This document shows, one piece after another, positions 16,751 to 25,992 of a DNA stretch of 64,000 nucleotides (position 1 is the stretch's first letter; each line of letters starts with the position of its first letter). The notes below the pieces were generated by a model. That model made no database searches and had not been told where the DNA came from. It saw nothing but the letters and a program-made list of their open reading frames with translations. The translations under genes and the position numbers were made by a program. The stretch comes from Flavobacterium sp. UBA7680 (GTDB taxonomy: Bacteria; Bacteroidota; Bacteroidia; Flavobacteriales; Flavobacteriaceae), in contig NZ_DLHA01000024.1 in NCBI RefSeq assembly GCF_002482975.1, positions 17,822 through 81,821 on the forward strand. The letters run 5' to 3'.

Positions 16751-17143
16751 ATGATGAAAAGAGAAAATTCAAACAGAACACGAATCGTGGGACTGCGATT
16801 CACTCCTTTGGAGTATGCCGAACTGGAAAAAAGATTTAGAGCAAGCACCTGCCGAAAATTAAGTGACCATATCAGAAGTCACTTATTCAACAAACCAATT
16901 GTAGCAACTTACAGAAATCAGTCTTTAGACGATCTGATGGAAGAGACAGCTTTGCTTACTTCCGAATTACGGGTAATCGGCAATAATATCAATCAAATCG
17001 CCAGAAAAATAAACACGTTCAAAACAGTTCCCGATTTCAAAGGGCATCTTTATCTGTTCGAGATACAGAGAAAAAGACTTTTTGATAAGATGGAAGAGGT
17101 ATCAGACCACACCCAGAAAATAGCAGAAAAATGGTTGCAGTGA
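16751..17143 (+). CDS. MobC-like relaxosome accessory protein
   Basis: This 130-residue protein is of the bacterial mobilization (MobC/ribbon-helix-helix) type. The N-terminal basic strand-helix region (NRTRIVGLRFTPLEYAELEKRF) is followed by the MobC signature LRVIGNNINQIARKIN near residues 76-91. Such proteins bind the transfer origin and help the relaxase melt and nick DNA. It overlaps the relaxase gene by 13 bp, implying coupled translation. Either ATG, 16751 or 16754, could be the start. It sits 72 bp after the candidate transfer origin. Confidence 0.85.
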   Translation: MMKRENSNRTRIVGLRFTPLEYAELEKRFRASTCRKLSDHIRSHLFNKPIVATYRNQSLDDLMEETALLTSELRVIGNNINQIARKINTFKTVPDFKGHLYLFEIQRKRLFDKMEEVSDHTQKIAEKWLQ

Positions 17144-18375
17144 TAAAAACAAGCTCGTCCATAAGAAGCATTCTGAATTACAACGAAAATAAAGTTGAGA
17201 TTGGAAAAGCTGAATGTATCAGTGCTGTGAATTATCCGCTGGAACTGGAGAAACTGAGTTTTACTTCAAAATTAAACCGCTTTCTAAAACTGGCGGAACT
17301 CAATACCAATGCGAAGCGAAATACAGTGCATATCTCACTCAACTTTGATCCTTCAGAGAATCATTCGAAAGAAAAACTGGCTGAAATTGCAGACACTTAT
17401 ATGGAAAAACTCGGATTCGGCAGACAGCCTTACCTGGTGTATCAGCATTATGATGCGGGTCATCCGCACTGCCATATCGTGACAAACAACATTCAGAGAG
17501 ATGGAAAAAGAATAGATCTGAATTTATTAGGGATCAGAAAATCAGAACCTGCCCGAAAAGAAATTGAAGAAATGTTCGGCCTTGTAAAAGCCGAAGGAAG
17601 AAAACAGAAAGAACAATTTTCGTTAAATCCGATAGATGTCGGCAGAGTCCAATACGGAAAAGCAGAGTCCCGAAAGGCAATCAATTCAGTTTTAAACAAG
17701 GTTCTATTTGACTATAAATTTTCAAGCCTGCCTGAACTCAACGCGGTTTTAAACCTCTACAATGTTCATGCTGACAGAGGAACTGAGGAATCGAGAGTTT
17801 TTAAAAACAACGGACTGCTTTACAAGATACTTGACCAAAATTCGAAACCGATAGGCGTGCCGATAAAAGCCAGCGAATTCTATAGCAGACCTACCTTAAA
17901 ATTTCTTGAGGAAAAATTCAGGGTAAATGAAACAAAGAAGCAATACGGCAAAAGCCACGTTAAAAATGCTTTGAGACAGGCTTTTTTTGATGAAAGAATT
18001 ACTTCTATCGAGAAATTATCCGAAAGGCTCAAAGATGAAGCCATTCATACTATTTTAAGAAAAAGCAGTGAGGGAAAACTTTATGGAATTACATTTATCG
18101 ACTTTAAAACACAGTCGGTTCTCAATGGAAGCAGTCTGGGAAAAGAATTTAGTGCAAAAGGAATTCAGGAAAACTGTGCAATGAACATTCTTGCACTTGA
18201 AAGGAAATACCAAAAGTCCAATTCAACCGTTTCAGAAAACATTCAAAATCTCGAATCGCGAGAGCATGTAAAAGAAAATCTTGCAGATATACTCCTTCGT
18301 GGTGAAAAAATAAATGACTATATATCTAGAGAATTTAAACAAAGAAAGAAGAAAACAATTAAGAGAGGAATTTGA
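17131..18375 (+). CDS. MobP-type relaxase
   Basis: The relaxase nicks the transfer origin and leads the single strand into a recipient. The N-terminal segment has the candidate catalytic tyrosine Y18 in SILNYNENKV. The histidine triad motif is QHYDAGHPHCHIVTNN, with H106, H111, H113 and H115 binding the metal. Domain length of about 200 residues plus a C-terminal extension (414 total) is normal for Bacteroidota mobilizable elements. No coupling protein or type IV secretion genes are nearby, so transfer would rely on a helper. It is followed by the convergent HEPN operon with a 77-bp gap. Confidence 0.92.
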   Translation: MVAVIKTSSSIRSILNYNENKVEIGKAECISAVNYPLELEKLSFTSKLNRFLKLAELNTNAKRNTVHISLNFDPSENHSKEKLAEIADTYMEKLGFGRQPYLVYQHYDAGHPHCHIVTNNIQRDGKRIDLNLLGIRKSEPARKEIEEMFGLVKAEGRKQKEQFSLNPIDVGRVQYGKAESRKAINSVLNKVLFDYKFSSLPELNAVLNLYNVHADRGTEESRVFKNNGLLYKILDQNSKPIGVPIKASEFYSRPTLKFLEEKFRVNETKKQYGKSHVKNALRQAFFDERITSIEKLSERLKDEAIHTILRKSSEGKLYGITFIDFKTQSVLNGSSLGKEFSAKGIQENCAMNILALERKYQKSNSTVSENIQNLESREHVKENLADILLRGEKINDYISREFKQRKKKTIKRGI

Positions 18376-18452
18376 TTAATAGAGTGTACATTTATCCTTT
18401 TCCATTTTTCAACTTACATAATTATTCAGAGATTAACTAAATTTATCAATAA

Positions 18453-19628
18453 TCATTTCTTTAGGTCTAAATAAAATTCAATACCAGCATCTGGAAAAAT
18501 AGCAGAATACACTTTCTTCTTAGTGTTATAACTCAAAGGGTTTATTTCGATTAAGATTTTAATATTTTCAATGTATCGATAATCAATTAAACTAAAGATG
18601 TAATCTATAAAATTAAATGCACTTTCATAATACTTTTCGACATTTTCTTTTGAAGGATTTAAGTACGTTTTATTTAGAACTTCGATTTGAAAAGATTTTT
18701 TAGTAAGATTAAATAACGGAAATATATCATCAAAATATTCTTCTCCTAGAATGTTTATTTTAGAATTTTCGTCAAAGTGAACATACTTATTTCTGATAGA
18801 CATTAGATCTAAAATATTTTTTATCTCTTGTCTATCTATATCGATATCATGATTAAATATATGAGTGAAGAACTTTATGTTTTCTAACTTTTCCTTAAAA
18901 CTGTAGTTAAGATATTTTTTTAAGACATTTTCATAATTCAACAATTCCTTTTTTACTCCTATTCTAATGATAATATTAATAAAAGATTCGATCATAAAAG
19001 CCGTATTTAACAATAGAGATTTAGCTTTTGGATGAAAGGTGATTAAATTATCTGTATACAGTTTAAGATCAGAAAGATAAATGTCTATATCTTCTTTTGG
19101 GGCAATGTGACCTTTAATTAAAGATGGCTCGTCCAAATTTTTACTACGGACTTCTTCGATTAAATCAGTTATTGAATTCAAATAGCTCTTATAATGGTTT
19201 ATATAAACTATATGTTTTTCAAATTTCAAAATTTGAATATTTATCTCATCTTTATATTTTTCAAGGTTTTTTTGAAAAAACGTATGTATATTAAAGTTAG
19301 AATCTTCATGATAAAAAGTAACTTCTAATTGTTTGCATGTTCTTACAAGATGAACAAATCCTTCATCATTTTCAACTACAAAATCCCACCATATTAAATT
19401 GTCCAGAGGAAGTCCTTCTTTAAACATTGTGTAAATTCCATTTGGCTTGTCAATACCTACACATTTAAATAAAGAATACAATCTTAAACAATTATAGTTT
19501 AGATCTCGAATTGATTCTATCTTATAATCTGCTTTTTTTTGAAAAAAGTCTAAGTATTTTACAGGTACTAAATTCCAGTTTGCTATTTCATAATCGACTG
19601 CTTTTTCCATGAAAATCTTAAATTTCAA
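18453..19628 (-). CDS. HEPN-motif protein, last gene of the five-gene cargo operon
   Basis: This 391-residue protein has no recognised family name. The C-terminal half is all helical with the sequence LMSIRNKYVHFDENSK. R279-NKYV-H284 fits the RX4H active site of HEPN ribonucleases, preceded by the usual hydrophobic helix carrying MIESFINIIIR (near 212). The N-terminal half (1-200) includes aromatic-rich stretches (NGIYTMFKEGLPLDNLIWWDF) and may sense a ligand or partner. It follows the small gene at 19674-19943 by 45 bp in the same direction. Ribonuclease activity is predicted from the motif alone. Confidence 0.65.
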   Translation of the reverse strand: MKFKIFMEKAVDYEIANWNLVPVKYLDFFQKKADYKIESIRDLNYNCLRLYSLFKCVGIDKPNGIYTMFKEGLPLDNLIWWDFVVENDEGFVHLVRTCKQLEVTFYHEDSNFNIHTFFQKNLEKYKDEINIQILKFEKHIVYINHYKSYLNSITDLIEEVRSKNLDEPSLIKGHIAPKEDIDIYLSDLKLYTDNLITFHPKAKSLLLNTAFMIESFINIIIRIGVKKELLNYENVLKKYLNYSFKEKLENIKFFTHIFNHDIDIDRQEIKNILDLMSIRNKYVHFDENSKINILGEEYFDDIFPLFNLTKKSFQIEVLNKTYLNPSKENVEKYYESAFNFIDYIFSLIDYRYIENIKILIEINPLSYNTKKKVYSAIFPDAGIEFYLDLKK

Positions 19629-19673
19629 TAAATATGAGTGAAGTAAGTCCGTTTAGTAAATTATCTATGCCTT

Positions 19674-19943
19674 TTATTTTAAAACCTTATTCAAGACATT
19701 CTGAAATTCTTCATCCGAAAATTTAAAAATTAGATTCTCTATCTCGGAAAGTTTTTCAGAAATATTCTCGTTTGAAGCAACATTTCCTTTAATTAATTCT
19801 TGAATTTCTAATTGTCGTTTTAAGACTGACCTCAAATAACCTTGATTTGTATTGGTAATTTGTAAAATTTTAATCAAAGTTAGCCCTAAATCTACTTCAA
19901 ATTTTTGCTCTCCAGGGTTTTTCAAAAAATCATTGATTTCCAT
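19674..19943 (-). CDS. small helical protein in the HEPN operon
   Basis: This 89-residue protein is predicted to be almost entirely helical (IKILQITNTNQGYLRSVLKRQLEIQELIKG ... EKLSEIENLIFKFSDEEFQNVLNKVL). It has no signal peptide or membrane segment. It starts 29 bp after the 285-residue HEPN gene and ends 45 bp before the 391-residue HEPN gene, so it belongs to the operon. Its size and placement between two putative RNases would suit a regulator or antitoxin, but no sequence motif proves this. Confidence 0.6.
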   Translation of the reverse strand: MEINDFLKNPGEQKFEVDLGLTLIKILQITNTNQGYLRSVLKRQLEIQELIKGNVASNENISEKLSEIENLIFKFSDEEFQNVLNKVLK

Positions 19944-19972
19944 AGTAATTATAGATTTTGTTAAAATTAAAA

Positions 19973-20830
19973 TTATTTATTTATACTTCGAGTCAAATCA
20001 TTAATCCCAGCTTTTAATACCTGCCAAGATATCTTTGCGGTATCTAGATCTGGATTAAAACCGCTACTCATCTGCTGATAAGGATGAATATAATTTCTAA
20101 AATCTCTCAAACTATGACTGTACTTTTTTACGTCGAGACCTAAAATGCCTATGTTATGAGCGACATCTATAAAATTACTTAGTGTCCAATCATAAAACGG
20201 CAAAACTTTTCCTGTATCCTTATTTTTGGGGCTCGCAGTACTTTGGTTAAATTCCCTCATTTTAGAACTTGCCACACCTAGTAAAATACCTTCTAATACA
20301 CTGCCACACATTATTATCACAGAAAGTGGTGCATCGTGGACAATACTTTTATTAATTTCAATTAAGCGTTTATTTAAAATTTCTGTAACAGTGCTGTCAA
20401 TATTTAGTTTATATAGTGATATTTCTTTAAATTCCTTATTCAGAAACTCATTTATTGTTGAGACATCGTTCCTAACTTCTTTACTTTTAATGCCTAGTAG
20501 ACGATTTATAATTTTCTCACATTCTACAACTAACAGAGCTTCATTGCTATCTATATTCTGATTGGAAATCAATTTTTGAGTTTTCCAATATTCAATTAGT
20601 TCTTTAATTACTTTCCCTACAATTAAATCTGATTCCAATTGCCAAAATACCTTCAATCTCTTAGCTTTTGAATGTCCGTAAATTTCATATTTCGTACTGT
20701 ATATATCGAGCTTAGTGAGGTTAAATATAAATTCTTGGAAAGAGGTGTTTGAAAAATTTAGAACATATCCACCATCCATTCCTAAAATCCTTTCGATCAT
20801 TAATTTTTCAGATTGTTTAATTTCTGCCAT
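19973..20830 (-). CDS. HEPN-motif protein with conserved N-terminal domain, third gene of the operon
   Basis: The 285 residues have two parts. The N-terminal domain (about 5-85) begins with KLMIERILGMDGGYVLNFSN, a pattern I recognise as recurring in uncharacterised bacterial proteins with C-terminal helical domains. The C-terminal domain (about 150-280) contains LRDFRNYIHPYQQ, where R242 and H249 form an RX6H (or R245-X3-H249) HEPN-type active site. An AT-rich 126-bp gap separates it from the upstream gene, and 29 bp separate it from the downstream gene. The fold suggests an RNA-cleaving effector. Its partner sensing domain is unidentified. Confidence 0.65.
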   Translation of the reverse strand: MAEIKQSEKLMIERILGMDGGYVLNFSNTSFQEFIFNLTKLDIYSTKYEIYGHSKAKRLKVFWQLESDLIVGKVIKELIEYWKTQKLISNQNIDSNEALLVVECEKIINRLLGIKSKEVRNDVSTINEFLNKEFKEISLYKLNIDSTVTEILNKRLIEINKSIVHDAPLSVIIMCGSVLEGILLGVASSKMREFNQSTASPKNKDTGKVLPFYDWTLSNFIDVAHNIGILGLDVKKYSHSLRDFRNYIHPYQQMSSGFNPDLDTAKISWQVLKAGINDLTRSINK

Positions 20831-20956
20831 TACAATTTTTTTTTAATAAAAATTAAGATAATATAATAACGCACATGCAATATTCGCATAAAAATGAGTG
20901 GTTAAAATCCCACTAACTTTCCACTAATTACCCAACATTTATGTTTAAAGTTATTT

Positions 20957-21733
20957 CTATAATTTGTATTTTAGAATAACATTTTTAATTATATCTTCAA
21001 TAAATTCAGTAGTCTTACTTTCAGTAACAACAATGTTTGAAGGATGCGCGTAAGAATTACGGATCCCTAATTTAGCATCTAATATTTTTCTTATATCATT
21101 ACTAATTATATTAGCACTTCTGCAAAACTCAATAAATTTATTTTCTGGAATTTCGCTGAAGTCATCCTTATTTGATATTTTAGAAATTTTAACCCTTTTG
21201 TCCGTATTCTTTGATAATGCTAGATTAAAACTATCTAATTCATGTTTTAATATATATTCATACAGATGATCAACAGTTAGATTCCAAACCATGACTATAG
21301 AGGCTCTATATGCTGATATTTCGAAACAATTAATAGCCTCATTTAAGAATTCATTTTCTATTGGATTTGTTACATATGTTAAAATTTCTCTTAGTTCCTT
21401 TTTAAGTTTTGCTTTGACAGGGTTTTTTATGATATTAGACTCTAATGCAATTCTTAAGTTTCTATGTAACTGATAACCATTTTTAGTTCGTAAAAATTTG
21501 GGCGTGTTCTTTTCCTTACCTTTAATATTACTAATTAAATATTGTGATATATTACTATAAGGCGTTAAATTTAAACTTTGAAAACATTCACGTACCAAAT
21601 TTATTTGAGTGTCAGGATTGTTTTTTTCTACCGTTAAGAAATAAACGAAGTAATCAATCTGATCTGAAGATTTCAAATCAAAAAAATCAGGAATGTTATC
21701 AATAAAACTGTTTAATTCATTTGACTCAATCAT
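20957..21733 (-). CDS. HEPN-motif protein, second gene of the operon
   Basis: This is a 258-residue protein. An N-terminal domain (about 15-100, with FFDLKSSDQIDYFVYFL and FLRTKNGYQLHRNLR) looks like a winged-helix-type adaptor. A C-terminal helical domain (about 125-258) contains KLGIRNSYAHPSNI, giving R225-NSYA-H230, an RX4H HEPN ribonuclease motif. Its start is 6 bp after the zinc-ribbon gene's stop, a tight link that suggests the two products act together. It is predicted to be a cytosolic RNase. There is no experimental counterpart that I can name. Confidence 0.68.
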   Translation of the reverse strand: MIESNELNSFIDNIPDFFDLKSSDQIDYFVYFLTVEKNNPDTQINLVRECFQSLNLTPYSNISQYLISNIKGKEKNTPKFLRTKNGYQLHRNLRIALESNIIKNPVKAKLKKELREILTYVTNPIENEFLNEAINCFEISAYRASIVMVWNLTVDHLYEYILKHELDSFNLALSKNTDKRVKISKISNKDDFSEIPENKFIEFCRSANIISNDIRKILDAKLGIRNSYAHPSNIVVTESKTTEFIEDIIKNVILKYKL

Positions 21734-21739
21734 AGTTTA

Positions 21740-22858
21740 TTATTTTTTTAAATCATGCTCAATACAATTCATTCCTGAGGTAGTGAATTTGATATCGTCC
21801 CAGTTAGTTACATCTATCCAATTTTTACTATTTTTATTATTTATTAATGTTTGTTTAAGATGTGTAGGAACTTTTTTTCCTAATTCTTTTAAACATGTAA
21901 AAACATGAGACAAAGTAACGGTTTCATTTAAAATCTCAACAAGGTAATATACTATTAAAAGTGATACCTCTTCAGATGTATTTATTTTATACTTAGCTGA
22001 AAAGTCCTTTAAAGATTCTTTATCTTTAGGTCTCAAATTTAATTCCGCAAGAAATTTAGCGTCATTTCCTGAACTAACTTTTGCTTTAGTTTTCGCGCCA
22101 ACTTTTTGAGAGTCTATACTTTTTTTCTTTGTATTAGAGGAGTTTGATGGCTTAGATGTTGAGTTACCTTGAAAAATTTCTAAAACCTTATTTTTTCCCT
22201 TATCTAAAAGAATATAGTTGCTATCATTTACAGGTTTAATATACATTGATCTAGTACAGTTTTTAAATAATTGCGATAATCCTTTTATCCTTGCATCAGT
22301 CTTCCTATCAGATTCTATGTATAATTGTAAAATATCTTCTCTGATAAATTCTTTAGTTCCTCCTTTTGACGCTGTAAAAGCATAAACTAAAACCCAATCA
22401 GTTTCCGTTTTAGCTAAATCTCGTAATTTTATCTCTTTCAAGTTTGGATAAGAATTATCTTCTTTAATATCTGCCATATTTGTTGTTAAAATTTCAACTT
22501 CAGCATCGATTGTATTATTTTGCTCATATTTCACATCATTTGTAGCAACGGCTGTAGGGAGAATATTTTTTGAATTTATTTTACCTGACAAAATCATTCC
22601 AAACGATTCACTTATGCTTTGTCCTACGGTATCAGTAAAAGTTGCTTTAAATTTTCTCTCTGTTTGATTTTCAGAAAACTCTATTGTATTAATATTATTT
22701 GTGGAGTTTTTCTGTTCTACTCCTTCACCGCAGAAAACACAGATGGGAGCATCTTTAAGTAGTTTTTCATTACATTTTTTACATTTAGTTTGTTTAAAAC
22801 ATGTTGGACAAAAAAATCCTAATTCTGGTTGTAGACTTTCACAATATGTACAATTCAT
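21740..22858 (-). CDS. double zinc-ribbon protein with winged-helix-like domains, first gene of the HEPN operon
   Basis: The N-terminal 45 residues carry eight cysteines in CxxC pairs (C3/C6, C17/C20, C26/C29, C40/C43), making two zinc ribbons. A low-complexity stretch leads to a domain at about 140-225 (LRDLAKTETDWVLVYAFTASKGG ... YIESDRKTDARIKGLSQLFKN). Then comes a Ser/Lys-rich linker and a C-terminal domain from 265 (FLAELNLRPKDKESLKDFSAKYK ... TLSHVFTCLKELGKKVP). Both read like winged helices. It could recognise nucleic acid and control the downstream HEPN proteins. As the first gene, it is the likely sensor. The role is inferred from domains and order. Confidence 0.62.
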   Translation of the reverse strand: MNCTYCESLQPELGFFCPTCFKQTKCKKCNEKLLKDAPICVFCGEGVEQKNSTNNINTIEFSENQTERKFKATFTDTVGQSISESFGMILSGKINSKNILPTAVATNDVKYEQNNTIDAEVEILTTNMADIKEDNSYPNLKEIKLRDLAKTETDWVLVYAFTASKGGTKEFIREDILQLYIESDRKTDARIKGLSQLFKNCTRSMYIKPVNDSNYILLDKGKNKVLEIFQGNSTSKPSNSSNTKKKSIDSQKVGAKTKAKVSSGNDAKFLAELNLRPKDKESLKDFSAKYKINTSEEVSLLIVYYLVEILNETVTLSHVFTCLKELGKKVPTHLKQTLINNKNSKNWIDVTNWDDIKFTTSGMNCIEHDLKK

Positions 22859-23316
22859 TTTTATAATTATTTAATTGGTTAATCAGTAGTTATTTGAAAA
22901 ATTAAAACACAAGAAAGATACTTAAATTAGAAAGAAATTTATTATTTTTTTTCTTCATATTTTTTGCTGTAAATATTTATTTAATTGTTTACAGTAAAAT
23001 ATTATTTTAAAGAATTAAAATTGCTATCATATTTTTAATTTTCTTATACAAAGGTTTAAATCAAGTGCGCAATCATTTTGCGCAGATAGAAGAAATAAAA
23101 AATTGACAGAAATATTTTCAGAATATAGACATAAACAAATTTTAATAATAGTTTTTAGAAGCCAATATAATTGTTCGAAAATTGATTTAAACAGGTAAAA
23201 GTACGTGTGGTGTAATCATATTTATCTTTATTTTTGATTTGTATTAAAAATTATATTTTTCTGAACTTAAAGTATTTATTGCAAAAAAAATATTTATTAA
23301 TTAAAAAAAAATAAAA
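22859..23316. other. 458-bp divergent intergenic region of the HEPN operon and TIR gene
   Basis: This is very AT-rich with no gene. A 7-bp inverted repeat TGCGCAA-tcatt-TTGCGCA (23066-23084) is the only G/C-rich island and could be an operator. Promoters for both directions must lie here, but no full -33/-7 pair could be assigned. Confidence 0.45.
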
Positions 23317-25776
23317 ATGGCGAAAGCATTTTTGTCCCATAGTAGTATAGATAAAAAAAGATATGTCTCAATTGTTCATAAATATCTAGGGCAGAGTAAA
23401 TGTATCTATGATGAAGTATCCTTTGAAGAAGGAATGAAAAATTATGAGGAAATTTTGAGTGGCTTAGATAGATCAGACCTATTTGTTCTATTTATTTCTA
23501 ACGATTCACTGGATTCTGAATGGGTTCAAAAAGAAATTTTGAATAGCTATGACAAATTAAAAAAGGGAGAATTGCAACGAATTTTCCCCATTATTATAGA
23601 TGAGAATATCACATATAAAGATCATAGAATTCCCGATTGGATGAGAAAAGAATACAACATTCAATATATCTCTCGCCCGAAATTAGCGGCTCGAAGAATA
23701 AATCAAAGGTTAATTGAGATTTCATGGCAATATCATCCATTAGTTAAGGAAAAGAATAATTTATTTGTAGGAAGAAATCAACAAATTTCTGAATTTGAAG
23801 AACGATTTGATTCCTTTGATTTAAATGCGCCAAATTGTGTTTTTGTTTGTGGGTTAGAGAAAATAGGACGTAAAAGTTTTAACAAGAAGGCTTTAATAAA
23901 GTGTTCAATTATTAAAGAATCTTATGAGTTTACAAAAATAAGTCTAGATATTAATGAAAGTGTAGAAGATTTTATATTAAAACTATATGATTTAGGATTT
24001 TCTGAAGAAATAGACATTAAAAATTTGATGTTTAAAACAATTGATGAAAAGCTTTCATTAATAAATCAATTATTAATCGATATTAACAAAGCCAAAGAAA
24101 TTATTCAAGTCATAGATAATGGATGCATAGTTTCTCCATCAGGAGAACTTGCTGATTGGTTTGATAGTATTATAAATAGTTTCACAGAGCATGACGACTA
24201 TCTTTACTTTAATATCATTTCAAAATATAGATTTTATAAGGCATACAATTTAAATAAAAAAATATATCATATCAATTTAAGCGAACTTGACCCCAAAGAA
24301 AGAATTGGACTTCTTAAAAGATATGCCAATTTATTTGAAATTGTATTAGATGAGGAAGCCATTGATATATTTAAAAACACATTACAAGGATTTCCCGAGC
24401 AAATTTTTTATTGTATAGATATTATTCGAGCACAGGGAATAAACTATCTTAAGGAAAATTCGTATTTAATCGTTGAATATAATACTGAAAAGGTAAAGGA
24501 ACTTATAAAACAATATGAAGAAAATACAGAGTCTTTAAACTTACTTCTTTTATTATCAGAATTTGATTTTATCAGTATAGATTTTCTGAACGAATTTATT
24601 TCACTTAGTGAAAATTACATAGGTCTAATAAAAGAATTTATCATAAATGGAATTTGCGAACACTTAGGTGCATCTAAAGAATATATTCGCTTGAATGATG
24701 GGATTAGGGATTATATTTCAAGAACCAGAACATCAATGCCACGAGAATTTAAAGATATTATTAAAAAGCATACTGAAGCATTTGTCAACTCCATAGAAGA
24801 GTCAGATAATGATTTATCTGAAGTCGTATATACAATTAGAAATTCCTTAAAAAATGGAATAGCTGTACCAAATGAATACTTAATACCGTCTCATTTTCTA
24901 AAGACTATTAATGAGTTGTACGATAAAGGAAAAAAATATCACACTATAATTGAATTAGCAGATAGAGTACTTGAAAATTCTACTTTCATGGATAAACATA
25001 TACTTAATGAAATTACTTACATGTTGTGCCTTTCTTTAGCAAGAATTGGTAGCAGTGATAGATTTTTTAAAGAAGTAGGAAACCTAAAAAAAGAAGATCG
25101 TTATTATTTGCTTGGCTTTTATTTCAGATTATCCGGTAACATAGGTCTCGCAAAAGAAAATATAGAAAAATTTTTAAATATCAAGAAAAACTCGATAAAA
25201 GGTAGAAGAGAGTTAGTGCAGATTTATATTGATATTGAAGATTTTGAAAATGCGTTTTCATACGCTAAGGAAATTTATGATTATGAAAAACTTAATCCAT
25301 ATAATATACTAGCTTACATTCGCTGCCTTTTTAAAGTCAAAACAGATAATTATAAATTGACAATTGAAGAATTAATTAATGATTTAAAATTAATTAACAC
25401 AGACATATCTAATGAAATGTATTACAGCGTTAAAGCTGAATATATATCGACATTCGAAAATGATCGAGATACCGCTTTAGCTATAATTGATGAATGTATT
25501 GGTAGATTTCCAGATACGCCTTTTCCATTATTAACCAAAATTGAAATTTGTGAAAAATTTAGATTACCTGAGTTAATGGTTGAAACATTGCATAAGTTAA
25601 AAGCAAAGAATCCTAAAGCTAATACATATAATAATACCATTAATATACTAGAGGTTAAAAGTCTTGCTCTCTCAGGAAAATTGGGAGAATCTCTTAGATT
25701 GATAGATTCCAAATTAAAAAATAAATTGCCTAAAGAAAATATTGATAAGTTAATCGAAAAACTCAAGCAGTATTAA
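23317..25776 (+). CDS. TIR-STAND protein with C-terminal helical repeats
   Basis: The 819-residue protein starts with a TIR domain (1-135): MAKAFLSHSSIDKK opens it, and the helix with SEWVQKE places the candidate NADase glutamate at E73. A STAND-type NTPase follows, with FVGRNQQISEFEERF at 150-164 and a degenerate P-loop GLEKIGRKSF at 179-188, whose lysine position is altered. About 450 residues of helical TPR-like repeats complete it (for example FENAFSYAKEIYDYEKLNPYNILAYIR). TIR-STAND proteins are known single-gene antiphage sensors that deplete NAD+ on triggering. Target recognition by the repeats is expected. It sits beside attR. Confidence 0.85.
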   Translation: MAKAFLSHSSIDKKRYVSIVHKYLGQSKCIYDEVSFEEGMKNYEEILSGLDRSDLFVLFISNDSLDSEWVQKEILNSYDKLKKGELQRIFPIIIDENITYKDHRIPDWMRKEYNIQYISRPKLAARRINQRLIEISWQYHPLVKEKNNLFVGRNQQISEFEERFDSFDLNAPNCVFVCGLEKIGRKSFNKKALIKCSIIKESYEFTKISLDINESVEDFILKLYDLGFSEEIDIKNLMFKTIDEKLSLINQLLIDINKAKEIIQVIDNGCIVSPSGELADWFDSIINSFTEHDDYLYFNIISKYRFYKAYNLNKKIYHINLSELDPKERIGLLKRYANLFEIVLDEEAIDIFKNTLQGFPEQIFYCIDIIRAQGINYLKENSYLIVEYNTEKVKELIKQYEENTESLNLLLLLSEFDFISIDFLNEFISLSENYIGLIKEFIINGICEHLGASKEYIRLNDGIRDYISRTRTSMPREFKDIIKKHTEAFVNSIEESDNDLSEVVYTIRNSLKNGIAVPNEYLIPSHFLKTINELYDKGKKYHTIIELADRVLENSTFMDKHILNEITYMLCLSLARIGSSDRFFKEVGNLKKEDRYYLLGFYFRLSGNIGLAKENIEKFLNIKKNSIKGRRELVQIYIDIEDFENAFSYAKEIYDYEKLNPYNILAYIRCLFKVKTDNYKLTIEELINDLKLINTDISNEMYYSVKAEYISTFENDRDTALAIIDECIGRFPDTPFPLLTKIEICEKFRLPELMVETLHKLKAKNPKANTYNNTINILEVKSLALSGKLGESLRLIDSKLKNKLPKENIDKLIEKLKQY

Positions 25777-25992
25777 ATTTCGATTTTGTTACGAATCTAG
25801 AAATGTGTCATTTCTGTCATACTTTTCAATTAACTACTTAAAGTACTCTTTTTTTTATGTATTAATATTATTGTTTAAATAGGAATTCCAGGTGGCTCTA
25901 ACCCACTTTAGTATTAAGTTAGAATCATAAAATTAGGCATCATTTAAAATCTTTAAATCTTCTAACAAGTGGTTCGAATTCTGTACCGTCAA
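25777..25992. other. right end of the element, with alternative recombinase tail
   Basis: No conventional gene is present. On the minus strand, 25933-25992 is an open 19-codon stretch plus stop that joins in frame to the recombinase gene when the GGTCACTT copies recombine. The segment also has inverted motifs GTTAGAA/TTCTAAC and CACTT/AAGTG, which may be recombinase-binding arms of attP. Confidence 0.5.
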
